From contig CP025325.1 in assembly GCA_004014935.1 (NCBI GenBank), positions 2,170,001 to 2,234,000 on the forward strand: a DNA stretch of 64,000 nt, in the 5' to 3' direction. This document shows positions 28,773-38,414 of this stretch, in pieces; within the stretch, counting starts at the first letter, position 1; the number at the start of each line of letters is the position of its first letter. Under the pieces are notes generated by a model. That model was not told the origin of the DNA. It ran no database searches and saw only the letters and a list, made by a program, of their open reading frames with translations. The position numbers and the translations under genes were made by a program. This stretch comes from Saccharomycopsis malanga (taxonomy: Eukaryota > Ascomycota > Saccharomycetes > Ascoideales > Saccharomycopsidaceae).

Positions 28773-29885
28773 TCACCACAACTTATGCACAACATCGTTT
28801 TCGTTAACCAACTCACACGACACAATCTTTATATAGTGCCTATGCTCATCATTAAACAATCCTTTGAACCGTACTTCACAATTTTTTTTCTCAGTTGCAT
28901 TGGAAATACGATTAGCATCTTTATTAATACCGTGTCCTTCATCATTACTGTATATCTTGATTGCTGCTTCTACAATCACATCCCCACTTTTTTCAGGGTC
29001 TTCCCTAGCTCTTTTCTCCGCATCAACGTAAACTTTCACTGTATCATCAATGTTGGCCTCGTGGACTTTACCTTCGGCCGATCCTGGAGCAGGGGCGCCA
29101 AAGGGATTGACAGCTCTCCAACCTTTGGCTGAGCTAGGTAAGTTAAAAGTCTTATCAAAAAACTCCGCCTTCACAGGCAACTTAGTACCACCATTGTAAT
29201 TAGGTGAAAACTTCACAATCTTTACTTTCAAGTTTTTGTAATCAAAAACCACTTTGAACTTATTTTTCTTGAAACGGAACTCCTCGAGTTTCAAGGGAAG
29301 CTTGAAGTTTTGTTGTATATAAGGGTCACTTGATAGTCGTTCAAGCAAGTAATAATCAATTAAGTTCTCTAACAAGCTCACGTTTATTTGTTTGGATTCA
29401 AGCAGCACAAGAGTCTCATAATCGTTTTGTATGGTGCGTTGGTCAAATTGGATTAGAACAGGCAACTTAACAGTCTTATTAAGATGTACGACATTATAAT
29501 AAACGAATCCAATAAATGTTGCTACTGCGGCAGCCGTTCCAAGAGCAAAAAAGTTAATCAACGTCCGAAACTTGCTTCTAGGCTGCTGGAATTCAATGGT
29601 ATTGCCATTGATGAACGTGGCGAATTGCGAATCGTCCTGGGCTGTTTTGTTTGTTTTAAAATTTTCCTGTGTGTATGTTCTCTGATTGAAACTACCTGGA
29701 CCATCGCTTTTCCGACTAAAGCTGATATACCTTGATCCTCGCTGCTCAATTGTCAATAGTTTGCCAATTGATTTGCTCAAAACTGGTGATCTAGATCTTG
29801 TGATACTCAGGTTTTGCCAGGGTAGAAAGTTCAGTAAAATGGGGTTAGAAATACGCCCTGAATACCTTTGTAGTCGAACCGTCAT
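28773..29885 (-). CDS. Probable mitochondrial single-pass membrane protein, unrecognised
   Basis: 370 residues. The first 60 are basic, Ser/Arg-rich and nearly free of acidic residues (MTVRLQRYSGRISNPILLNF), which fits a mitochondrial presequence. One clear TM segment lies at about 109-130 (LINFFALGTAAAVATFIGFV), with basic residues before it, so the C-terminal 240 residues would face the intermembrane space if the protein sits in the inner membrane. That part mixes basic beta-like segments (EEFRFKKNKFKVVFDYKNLK) with a conserved-looking NPFGAPAPGSAEGKVHEANI stretch. I considered AIM39 and TIM21 and could not support either. Function unknown; mitochondrial location is inference. Confidence 0.8.
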   Translation of the reverse strand: MTVRLQRYSGRISNPILLNFLPWQNLSITRSRSPVLSKSIGKLLTIEQRGSRYISFSRKSDGPGSFNQRTYTQENFKTNKTAQDDSQFATFINGNTIEFQQPRSKFRTLINFFALGTAAAVATFIGFVYYNVVHLNKTVKLPVLIQFDQRTIQNDYETLVLLESKQINVSLLENLIDYYLLERLSSDPYIQQNFKLPLKLEEFRFKKNKFKVVFDYKNLKVKIVKFSPNYNGGTKLPVKAEFFDKTFNLPSSAKGWRAVNPFGAPAPGSAEGKVHEANIDDTVKVYVDAEKRAREDPEKSGDVIVEAAIKIYSNDEGHGINKDANRISNATEKKNCEVRFKGLFNDEHRHYIKIVSCELVNENDVVHKLW

Positions 29886-30532
29886 TATATTGGGAACAGC
29901 TGCAGTTAATATCTATATGAGCCGTATATGTCGTCACTTCACTTGCACATCATCACATCCGAGTATTACCAAGGGATCTGAAAACGTCAGAAATGCGTGC
30001 GTGATTTTCGCATGAATGTGCCTGTATACGCATACGTCAAATAGGTTCAAAATGTGTGCTATTATTCACCCAACATGAGGCTTTAAATTCTTGGTGTAAT
30101 CGAACTCACCTTTGACAACATAAAGGCAATCAAGTAGTGTATATGACAAATATGGTGACTTACAATTTACATACAATTTACATGAACTATCGAAAAAGTG
30201 ACTTATACAAATATATCATATCCAATAGATAAGGGGATGTTAGGAACTCCAACTCAGGATGCTGCGAACTTACAAGATGCTTTTTTGCAAAAGACACCTT
30301 CGTAAAAAAGAATAATGCTTTTTCCATGCGTTTTTCAAATGACTGATATCTACTGTATCTTATCTGTAGCTATTTCCAATGGCTATGACCTATTCAACCT
30401 ACAACATATTGACAATGAATTGGCTTATATTACTTAAATCAAAAAGGGTCCTATAATCAACAGTACTGTACAATTGGTTTACTTTACAAAATTAATATAA
30501 ATAAAATACTTGAAAAAAACAATTCTCCGTAG
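29886..30532. other. Intergenic between two minus-strand genes
   Basis: 647 bp. Contains a direct repeat ACAATTTACAT (twice, about 30163-30183). Otherwise nothing specific. Confidence 0.5.
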
Positions 30533-31624
30533 TCACTCAAAATCTGCCCAATCAACTTCCTTGTTCTCTACACTATTTAAAAACATATTGATTGCCTTTG
30601 TATCGCGTTCCTTTTCAAGCTTCTCTTTCTCCAACTTGAGCTGCGCAATTTCAGCCTGAAGTTTCTTTAAATCCATACTGGCTTCTTTAGGCTGCTTCGA
30701 TCGCAGCTTATGATAGTTACGCTCCTCCGTATTATCATAATACTGATCTTCGTGTTTATGATGGCGAGGATCCTGAGAAGACTTTATAGGCTCATGCAAC
30801 CGATGCTGATGGCTGTCCCTGTAATCTTTGTGGTTTTTTCTACCGAATCTTCCTTGAACATCCCATTCTCGCGTAGTATCTTTAACCCTGTCTTTACGAT
30901 ACTTCTGTCTTTGCTCCTCGCGTTGTCTTCTTGTCTGTGTCTTGTTTTGTTTAGAATCTGTATCATTTGACCTGCTGTGAGGAACAGCAAGACCCAAACG
31001 AGCAGCAAATGATTGAGCAGCGGGCGTCATTTCTCCAATATTCTCTTCTTCCTCATTTTCTTCTTCATCAGAATCAGAATCATTTTGTTGCTCAACCTCT
31101 TCTTCATCTTCTTCATCTTCTTCTTGGTCTTCAGAACGACGATTTTTTGATGGGGCAACACCAAGTCTATCAAATAACGAACCAGATGTTGATTTAACCT
31201 CTTGAGTTTCATCCTCATTAGTATGTTCGTTACTTTCATGATTTACAGACGGAGTTCCAAGTCTGTTGAACAAAGAGCCGTCTGTCGAATGTTTACCTTG
31301 TCGTCTTCTCAGTCCTCTCTGATCTTTTGCTTCTACCTCCTCTGAGAGATTATCCCGAGATCTTGCAAACGCAGCTGAAGACCGGCTGCTCTTTTTTGGC
31401 TCATGCCTTCTATAGCCGCCTCGCTGTTGCTTGTCATCGTTTTTCTGAGTCTGTCGCTGCCCTGACAATTTATTATCATTATCATCATCAACATCTGCCC
31501 ATTTGCTTTTTAGCTTAAATGGCTTGGGTGGTGCTAGTATTGAATCGTTTTTTAACGGTGGTTTCTGAAAAGCTTTCAAAGGCTCGGTGTCAGGTTCATC
31601 AGCCCATTTGGATTTCAACGGCAT
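30533..31624 (-). CDS. Acidic SKWAD/RLG-motif protein, unrecognised
   Basis: 363 residues from ATG 31624; the frame is open a further 37 codons upstream but only from a TTG. Two SKWAD motifs lie near the start (5-9, 40-44), and the last five residues are WADFE. Three copies of a short motif recur: SLFNRLGTP (117-125), SLFDRLGVAP (149-158), SFAARLGLAVP (205-215). Between them is a Glu/Asp tract (about 165-198), and a charged coiled coil runs from about 316 to 345. Most of the chain looks disordered. I cannot assign it. It has the look of an RNA-associated adaptor, and the S. cerevisiae Ski-associated protein Ska1 (YKL023W) is one candidate worth testing, but that is a guess. Divergent from ALG2. 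Confidence 0.85.
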   Translation of the reverse strand: MPLKSKWADEPDTEPLKAFQKPPLKNDSILAPPKPFKLKSKWADVDDDNDNKLSGQRQTQKNDDKQQRGGYRRHEPKKSSRSSAAFARSRDNLSEEVEAKDQRGLRRRQGKHSTDGSLFNRLGTPSVNHESNEHTNEDETQEVKSTSGSLFDRLGVAPSKNRRSEDQEEDEEDEEEVEQQNDSDSDEEENEEEENIGEMTPAAQSFAARLGLAVPHSRSNDTDSKQNKTQTRRQREEQRQKYRKDRVKDTTREWDVQGRFGRKNHKDYRDSHQHRLHEPIKSSQDPRHHKHEDQYYDNTEERNYHKLRSKQPKEASMDLKKLQAEIAQLKLEKEKLEKERDTKAINMFLNSVENKEVDWADFE

Positions 31625-31747
31625 GTTTTCGAAGTTATAGTGCTTGAAAACTGGATAACACGCTAGTGAACAGTAATTTGGGGCCTTAATACTTGTATGA
31701 TTTAATTTAACTTTAACTTTTAAAGGCTTGAGCAAGTCAAAACAATC

Positions 31748-31837
<90 letters not shown>

Positions 31838-32246
31838 AACAACAACTTCCTTACACCTATACTATGTTTCTATCTAGAAAAATCTTGTTCGCGGTCTTTC
31901 CTTCCTCCATAGGTATTTTCTTTTCCCTTATTTTCGTAATTTTTCGCTGGCTGTCTTTGATGCACCTGCCCGCATAAACGATGGCCCTTTTAAGTAAGCG
32001 AAGATGCACTTTGATGCGTAATGACTTGTATTGATGCATCCTAAAGCGCTATTAAGTAAGTATATCATGATATGTATTCATATGTATGTATATGTATGTA
32101 TATGTTTAAATATGCACGTATCAGCCAATGTTCTTAAGACAATCAATAAAGGTGAAAAATACCCAGCAACAGCCTGGCTACTTTCTTCAAAGTTCACTTG
32201 ATAAGGAGAGACTGCCACGTTTTGAAGCAGCGTATTGGACAGCAGG
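31625..32246. promoter_or_regulatory. Divergent promoter with (CAA)30, SKWAD-protein gene / ALG2
   Basis: 622 bp shared by two divergent genes. It carries a (CAA)n microsatellite near the minus-strand gene, an ATATCATGATAT palindrome (about 32062-32073) and a TATG-rich run (about 32084-32106) before ALG2. Confidence 0.6.
31747..31836. repeat. (CAA)30 microsatellite
   Basis: Thirty uninterrupted CAA triplets, 90 bp. One TAA interruption and further AAC units extend the tract to about 31850. It lies 123-212 bp before the minus-strand ATG at 31624, so that gene would read it as a (TTG)/(GTT) run in its promoter or 5' leader. It lies 411-500 bp before ALG2. Confidence 0.97.
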
Positions 32247-33755
32247 ATGAAGCGAGACGACAGATTTGATTCAGGAATTAAGGATCCTAAGACAATTGCC
32301 ATTATACATCCAGATCTTGGAATTGGTGGCGCAGAGCGGCTTATTGTTGATGTTGGTTTAGGTCTTCAAGAGCTTCATCATAAAGTGATCATCTATACGT
32401 CACATTGTGACAAGAGCCATGCATTTGAGGAAGTATCAAATGATCAATTAGAAGTGGTGGTATATGGTGATTTTTTACCTAGAAAGATCGCTGGAAAATT
32501 TACAATTCTCTGTGCGACTCTCAGACAGATTTATCTTATCTTGAAGGTTCTTTTGCTTACCAAATCAAGCTACGATTTTTATGTCATAGATTCTTTGCCA
32601 TCCTGTTTACCAATAATATGGCTTTATAATGTCTTGTTTAAATCATCTGATAGCTTCTCACGAGTTCTCTTCTACTGCCACTTTCCAGATTTGAAACTTG
32701 CAACACAGGACGGCAGCACCCTCAAAAAGTTGTACCGGACTCCCTTCGATGCTTATGAGCAGTTCTGCTATGTCTTCCCTAACAAAACATATGTCAATTC
32801 TAATTTCACCAAGGGAGTGTTTGCCAAGACCTTTCAGCACTTGACGCAGAAAGTTCCCTCCTTCCAACCACCTAGTGTGGCTTACCCTTGTATTGATGAA
32901 ACCATTCATAATGATCCGAAACTTGATGCCCATATTCAGACGATTTTTGCAAATAACAAGTACTTTCTAAGTGTCAACAGATTTGAAAGAAAAAAGAACA
33001 TTGAATTGGCAGTTAAGACATTCCATCAATTACTAGTCCATGACAGCACAAGTGCAGCAGGCACCAAGCTTCTAGTTGCTGGCGGCTACGATAGTTTGGT
33101 TCTGGAAAATGTAGAATATCTTAAAGAGTTGACTACGTTAAGTGCTTTTTTGAAAATTAAATACATTGTCTATACAGACTATCAGGACTTTTTGAAATTG
33201 ACATCTGACTCCACAGAATTTCAGGAAAACCAGATTTTTTTCCTTCCAAACATTTCCACAGACTTGCGCAACTCTTTGGTCAAGCATACAGAGCTTCTTC
33301 TCTATACCCCATCTTTCGAGCATTTTGGTATCGTTCCGATTGAGGCGATGAAGTACAACACTCTTGTACTTGCCGTTAACAACGGTGGCCCTCGAGAGAG
33401 TATTAAGCCATTAGATGATGATTTTGATGGTGAAAATATTGAACATATTGAAATCACAAACTATCAAGGCACGGGCTTTCTCAAGCCTAACGATGATCAG
33501 ATTTGGTTTCATGTTCTTCAGGCAGTTTTGGCTTTAACTGCTGAACAGAAGACGCGCCTCAGTAAAAACGGTGAAGTTGTTGTTCAGCAATTGTTCACAA
33601 GAAAGGTTCTTAGAGAAACCATTAATCGTGACATTGTAGATTTGTCAAAAAACAGGGCCCGCCTTGAATTTCAGGAAACCCAGCGAATTGTCTACTTTTT
33701 TTTGGTGCTCCTTGTAGCGCCATTTTTGGGAGTTTTAGTCTACTTGTATAAATGA
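32247..33755 (+). CDS. ALG2: Alpha-1,3/1,6-mannosyltransferase of the ER (lipid-linked oligosaccharide)
   Basis: Alg2 adds the second and third mannoses to the dolichol-linked N-glycan precursor on the cytosolic face of the ER. I start at ATG 32247, four codons inside the open frame, which begins at a TTG; 502 residues, close to yeast Alg2 (503). GT4 features: the N-terminal IIHPDLGIGGAERLIVDVG loop, YCHFPD, SVNRFERKKNIELAVK, and the nucleotide-sugar E-x7-E region EHFGIVPIEAMKYNT with NNGGPRESI after it. The C-terminus is a TM segment (IVYFFLVLLVAPFLGVLVYL) as in fungal orthologues. The residue coded by CTG in DSLVLENVEYLKEL varies among homologues, so it says little about the code. Confidence 0.95.
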   Translation: MKRDDRFDSGIKDPKTIAIIHPDLGIGGAERLIVDVGLGLQELHHKVIIYTSHCDKSHAFEEVSNDQLEVVVYGDFLPRKIAGKFTILCATLRQIYLILKVLLLTKSSYDFYVIDSLPSCLPIIWLYNVLFKSSDSFSRVLFYCHFPDLKLATQDGSTLKKLYRTPFDAYEQFCYVFPNKTYVNSNFTKGVFAKTFQHLTQKVPSFQPPSVAYPCIDETIHNDPKLDAHIQTIFANNKYFLSVNRFERKKNIELAVKTFHQLLVHDSTSAAGTKLLVAGGYDSLVLENVEYLKELTTLSAFLKIKYIVYTDYQDFLKLTSDSTEFQENQIFFLPNISTDLRNSLVKHTELLLYTPSFEHFGIVPIEAMKYNTLVLAVNNGGPRESIKPLDDDFDGENIEHIEITNYQGTGFLKPNDDQIWFHVLQAVLALTAEQKTRLSKNGEVVVQQLFTRKVLRETINRDIVDLSKNRARLEFQETQRIVYFFLVLLVAPFLGVLVYLYK

Positions 33756-34693
33756 GATTATGTATTATACTTGGTCAACTTTTTTTGATGATTAGTGGAT
33801 GTTTTCCCTCAAGACTCTAGTTCAGTCTTTTAATAGTTTGCTTAAACCTTCATAATCTAATACTCTATTGATTTTACTACTTTATTTTAGTCAACATTCT
33901 GCTTTTTTTTTTTTGATAAGAATTGTACTACAATTCTCCTTTCATCTAATTGGCTAGCAATACTTCAATCACATTATTGGTTTCTATTCTTATAATTTTA
34001 CGAAAAGTACTACCTGTTCTTGCTATTCGAATCGTCAGCCAACTATTTTTTTTCTTTCAAAATACCCTTTATCCATAAAATTCTATATTATTTTGCACTG
34101 AGTTGATGTCTCTTGCAATTGTTTAATGAAAAAAGGTAGAAACAAGCCGCTAGCGTGACCTTTAGTTGAGGTTTTTTTATATGGCAACTTCTGAGTAAAT
34201 ATAACTAAACTTGGGTATTCAATATCCAAAAACCGATCTTCGCCATTCCAAGTCTTTATTAGTTTATGAGTCATTTACTGATACTATCACACATGGTTGG
34301 AATTACCTGACTACATTGTACAATACATATCCGTTTTTCATTGCATCTCTTTGAGGTCCTGAAATCAGTATTGAAAAACTCCCGAATACTCGATAGATTA
34401 CGATATCCATATTATATCAATATTCACTCCTTAATACTATGCTATATAGTGCTAAATCACCGGGTAACAGCATTATTCGGAAAACGATAATCAACAGACG
34501 CCATAGTCAAGCGACAGGTGCCATAGTACTAACCATAAGAAAACCCATTATCGAGCTGATCAAAGCCTTTTTGAACGATATTTCTCAAAAACTAGTGTTG
34601 TATATTGCTGCTTCGGTATAATCGTGTTATTTATCTAGCTTAAGGTGATACGATTCCGCCTGGCGCTTCAAACACTCTAATTTTTAACCCGAG
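33756..34693. other. Intergenic, ALG2 to SGF73
   Basis: 938 bp. It holds a 19-bp inverted repeat with a single central base (33919-33937) just after a T-run. Nearer SGF73 are a 60-codon upstream ORF (34439-34621) and an isolated TACTAAC (34527-34533). No 5' splice site pairs with the latter, so I did not call an intron. Confidence 0.5.
33919..33937. repeat. 19-bp palindrome, 9-bp arms
   Basis: AGAATTGTA-C-TACAATTCT, perfect in both arms. It follows a T-rich run at 33903-33914. It could be a dimeric regulator site or a 3'-end hairpin for ALG2, whose stop lies about 165 bp upstream. Confidence 0.85.
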
Positions 34694-36151
34694 ATGGTAG
34701 GCAAGAGATTGCCCACTTACAATAACTCCAGTGTCCAGATAAAACTACCCGAAGAAGTTGTTAGTAGTACTCCAAATGCAAGTAAACCAATAAATGGCCT
34801 CAAGCTTCGACCAAATAAGGAAAACACAAGCACCGCTAGCACAGGGCCTTCAAATGCTAATAGCACCAAGTCGCCTAATTGGCGAGAAGTTGGAAATTAT
34901 GTTGACACTCTTGCTAAAACCCAAGATAAACTTGAAGTAGATAGTGTAAGTGACAGTTTATTATTCAATAACAAGAACCCGTTGCGAATTCCGTTAAAGT
35001 ACCGTATCTGCAATCATTGTCAACGTCCTATTCTAGATCAATATTTGGAGAAGCATATCCGGGATTGTATTGATTTAAAGAAAAATACACCTAAAGCTAA
35101 TGGAAATGTCAGTACAGCCAAGAAATCTAACGGTACCATGAAGAACGAGAACGATACTGAAGGCTCAAAGACTCCTTCCGCTTCTGTAAGTGTACTGAAT
35201 AGTCCTGCCATACAGAGTGGAACTCTCAACACACAAGGAACAGTGAAAAATCCACGCAAAAGAAAGATTGACAAAGAACGAGAAAAGGAAGAGGCTCGTC
35301 AACTCAGAGAACTCAAGAAACAACAAAAGATTGAAGAGCGTAAACAGAAGAAACTCAAAAAGAAAGAAAAAGAAAAAGAACAGAAAGAAAAGGAAAAAGA
35401 ATCGAAAAAGTTGCAGAAACAGCTTGAGAAGAAGAAAACAAAGACTTCTAGTAGTTCTAAGCTCAAAAAGGGGCCTGTGGATGTTGAGAAACAATGTGGT
35501 GTCCCCTTACAAAACGGTGGATTCTGCGCCCGGTCCTTGACTTGTAAGACACATTCTATGGGAGCAAAGCGTGCTGTTCCAGGCCGTTCGGCATCTTATG
35601 ATGCTTTACTCGCGGCATACCAGCGGAAGAACCAAGTCAAATTGCTTGCTGGTGCTGCATTGGCTCAGGCAGAGAAAGACGATTTGGCTCATGGTGGATC
35701 CCAGTATTTGGACTCTGATGAGGAGACATATCAAGTCATGGAAGGTGTTAAGAATAGCTATGCTATGCCAATTGTTAGTAACCATAAACTCCCCACAAGA
35801 ACACGTACAAAATACGTTAGAATGCGTGAATTTTACAGTAATGGTATTGGAAATGGAAGAATGAGCAGTAGTGCAATCAGCGGAAGAGTCGCTTTTTTCA
35901 ATATGGAAAACCCTGATGAATACGTTATCAAGCCGAGGGTATACAATGCAGTTTCAATTCAGCAACAACAGTACTTGGCCCAGAAGCAGCAACTTTTGGC
36001 TCAACAGAAACAATACCTTCAGCAGAAACAGTTGCAAATGATGCAACAGCTGCAGATTTTACAACTGCTGCAACCTCAACCACAACCACAGCCACAGCAA
36101 CAGCAACAGCAACAGCAGATTTCGCAACAACTGTCGCAACAACAGAATTAA
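34694..36151 (+). CDS. SGF73: SAGA deubiquitinase-module subunit (ataxin-7 homologue)
   Basis: Sgf73 anchors the Ubp8/Sgf11/Sus1 deubiquitinase module to SAGA. 485 residues. The N-terminal part includes a zinc knuckle with C106, C109, H121 and C125 (RICNHCQRP then EKHIRDC), which in yeast sits inside the module. A highly charged Lys/Glu helical region follows (about 187-250). Then comes the SCA7 domain (about 261-309: EKQCGVPLQNGGFCARSLTC, KTHSMGAKRAVPGRS), the signature of the ataxin-7 family. The C-terminus is a long poly-Gln/Pro tail, shorter overall than the 657-residue baker's yeast protein. Single exon. A 60-codon upstream ORF ends 72 bp before the start. Confidence 0.95.
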   Translation: MVGKRLPTYNNSSVQIKLPEEVVSSTPNASKPINGLKLRPNKENTSTASTGPSNANSTKSPNWREVGNYVDTLAKTQDKLEVDSVSDSLLFNNKNPLRIPLKYRICNHCQRPILDQYLEKHIRDCIDLKKNTPKANGNVSTAKKSNGTMKNENDTEGSKTPSASVSVLNSPAIQSGTLNTQGTVKNPRKRKIDKEREKEEARQLRELKKQQKIEERKQKKLKKKEKEKEQKEKEKESKKLQKQLEKKKTKTSSSSKLKKGPVDVEKQCGVPLQNGGFCARSLTCKTHSMGAKRAVPGRSASYDALLAAYQRKNQVKLLAGAALAQAEKDDLAHGGSQYLDSDEETYQVMEGVKNSYAMPIVSNHKLPTRTRTKYVRMREFYSNGIGNGRMSSSAISGRVAFFNMENPDEYVIKPRVYNAVSIQQQQYLAQKQQLLAQQKQYLQQKQLQMMQQLQILQLLQPQPQPQPQQQQQQQQISQQLSQQQN

Positions 36152-36938
36152 CCTTCCTGTTGAAGCTGGGCTTTTCAGGATTATTGATTTGTTCATGTAA
36201 TTTGTTATTTTGGGTGCTATATTGGGAACATTTTATGCTACAGGTAGTGCGTGTATACTTGACAGTTATGTACTAGTACCAGCTGGTCTTGCAATATATG
36301 ATACTAATGATAACTATGCTACCACTTTAGCCTTTTCAAAAGTATATGTAAATTCAAGATCTGGAATGCTTTTAAAGTAGTGTCTTCAAAAACAATTAAA
36401 AGGGAGTGCCGTTATATTTTGAAGATTCAGCAATAAAGATGAGTTTCATTAATAGAAAATCTCAGTCCTTTTTTTTTCAGTTGGTGAAATTTGATGAACC
36501 CCATGGCAAAAATATTCATATTTATATGTCAAGTAGGTGGTAATCACCCACTTGTTTCTAGTCCTATGCTTTGACTGACTAGTTCTATTTAAAAACACAA
36601 AGTTTGTATTAACATCAAGTGTTGATAAAACTATTTTACATTCTAAGTTATAGTTTTATTCTACACTCTAAGTTATCAAAGCTACTAGTACATCTTAGCT
36701 ATATTTTCGAAATAAAAATAACACCAACTATCTTCGTTTCTCGATCTTAATACTGCCTTTTATAAATCGGCTGTTAATATATGTATTAACACTTTCAATA
36801 CACATAATCTGGTAAACTTTAAAATGTATACGCTGCACTGCATTTTTGCTCTAAGAAAACAGAATATCTATTACAAATTGTGAAATACATATATTGTACA
36901 AAAAACAGCTAAAAAAAAGCATAGAGAAAGCCCAAACG
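36152..36938. other. Convergent intergenic region
   Basis: 787 bp between converging SGF73 and CEG1. A direct repeat TCTAAGTTAT occurs twice (about 36642 and 36668). No gene seen. Confidence 0.5.
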
Positions 36939-38414
36939 CTAAGTATGTTTTTGTTTTTTCGTAGTGTGTTCATCATCCTCATCCTCATCCTCATCGTAGT
37001 TTTCGTCTTCCTGAGACTCGCGAGCATGCAAGTGTCCATTGCCGCTTATAGCATCGTGCTTAGCATTATCCGCGTAATTGTCTTCGTCGTCTTCGTCGTC
37101 TTCGTCATCGTCTTCGTAGGTTGGCATAATGCTGGCAGCAACTCGTTTTCTAGCGGCAATGTCATCAGCTTCTGCCAGTGACGTTGTACCAGGTTGTTTA
37201 GAGTGATGGTCCTGAGGCTTCGTCTGAGCCTGATGAGGAACTTTATGTACAGAGCCACGTTGTCTCTCTTTTGCCATAATCTTACGCTCTTCTCCCCGTC
37301 TTATCCAACACTTCTTAATGATAGAACTTGCTCCAAGAAGTTCTTCTTTGGTCACACCATCGTTTATACTTTGTAATACCTTCTTTACAACTGTGTAATG
37401 GTTTCCGTTTTCCTTGTCGTCTCTAAAACGAAGCATATTCCATTCGCCATCCTCGTTCCGCTTGACTTCAGCAACGCGCATGTTCAACGGCTGATTAAGC
37501 AGCTTCAACTCTTCCCACTCTTGGTCTGTGAGTGATAGTTCGTTAAAATACTCATAAGCGTTGCCACCTTTCCATACAAGAAGTTCTATTACAGGTTTTG
37601 TATCGTAGTCGTAATATTCCTCGGTGGTGTCTGGGTCATGGAACACTTTAAATTTCAATGCAATGCGGAAATCAATCGTATTTTCCTCAGCAGGCTTCCA
37701 CTTGAGCAATGTTTGGTCTGTTCCAAACACATACGGTGTCTCACAACAGGTAAAAATAAGTCCATCCGAAACATGGGGAAGATATGGAAGGGTTTCGAGA
37801 ACCTTTGGGATCTTGAAACAGGTTGACATTTTCTTAAAACTTACTTTGAAAGGGTAGGTAGCTGTCTCTTCAGGAAACTTTGACCGGTAATAATAGTAAG
37901 GATCAATTAAATCTTGTATATGCGCGAGCCTCTTGTCAGCAGGTCGACCAGTATAAAGAGACATATTCACTGCAAGCAAATCGAACACCAAATACCGTAG
38001 CTCCTTTGAACCATCTTGTTTTTTATCTAGTACAAGCTCCCCATCCACTATGGTGCCATGATGTGGTTGCCGAAGCGCCTCCTTACTTATTGGAAAATGA
38101 ATGTTTGGAATACGATAAAACTCATAAGATCTAGTGACAAGAAACACACCTTCCTCAAACGTGCCGTCTGGAAATCGGTCCGCCAAAATAAGCATCAAAC
38201 AACGAAGTCCATCAGACTTCTCACAGACATAGTAATCATGTTTCATAAGTCTTTCCTCAATATGTTTGCGTTCGAAACTTATGGGCTGACTGCCCGGAAA
38301 CTGGTCTATCCGCTTGTTGGCCAAAATATGTGCCATTGTCTGCTTCAATTCATGAGCAATATTGTCTGGCTGGAGCACACCAGGGATCTCCGGCATGTCG
38401 CGTTCTTCCAACAT
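36939..38414 (-). CDS. CEG1: mRNA capping enzyme guanylyltransferase
   Basis: Ceg1 transfers GMP to the 5' end of nascent Pol II transcripts. 491 residues. The nucleotidyltransferase motifs are in order: motif I YYVCEKSDGLRCLM with the GMP-accepting Lys66, motif III HGTIVDGELVLD, motif IV SDGLIFT, motif V LLKWKP, motif VI within EWNMLRFRDDKENGNH. The N-terminus PEIPGVLQPDN matches the yeast enzyme. The C-terminal 100 residues are longer and more acidic than in S. cerevisiae, with runs such as EDDDEDDEDDED and a second Asp/Glu run near the end; these are simple-sequence insertions and probably disordered. In LKLLNQPLN the first Leu after Lys is a CTG and aligns with Asn in baker's yeast, compatible with Ser. 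Single exon. Confidence 0.95.
   Translation of the reverse strand: MLEERDMPEIPGVLQPDNIAHELKQTMAHILANKRIDQFPGSQPISFERKHIEERLMKHDYYVCEKSDGLRCLMLILADRFPDGTFEEGVFLVTRSYEFYRIPNIHFPISKEALRQPHHGTIVDGELVLDKKQDGSKELRYLVFDLLAVNMSLYTGRPADKRLAHIQDLIDPYYYYRSKFPEETATYPFKVSFKKMSTCFKIPKVLETLPYLPHVSDGLIFTCCETPYVFGTDQTLLKWKPAEENTIDFRIALKFKVFHDPDTTEEYYDYDTKPVIELLVWKGGNAYEYFNELSLTDQEWEELKLLNQPLNMRVAEVKRNEDGEWNMLRFRDDKENGNHYTVVKKVLQSINDGVTKEELLGASSIIKKCWIRRGEERKIMAKERQRGSVHKVPHQAQTKPQDHHSKQPGTTSLAEADDIAARKRVAASIMPTYEDDDEDDEDDEDNYADNAKHDAISGNGHLHARESQEDENYDEDEDEDDEHTTKKQKHT

Noticed and set aside
28725-29132. 135-codon plus-strand ORF
   Set aside because: Lies opposite the 370-residue minus-strand protein, starts near its stop, and has shadow composition.
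28773-29885. Assignment of this protein to AIM39 or TIM21
   Set aside because: Overall layout (presequence plus one TM) is similar, but I could not match the C-terminal domain to either.
34439-34621. 60-codon ORF and TACTAAC (34527-34533) upstream of SGF73
   Set aside because: No GTATGT-type donor upstream; the ORF has no homologue I can name. It may act as an upstream ORF, but nothing shows it.
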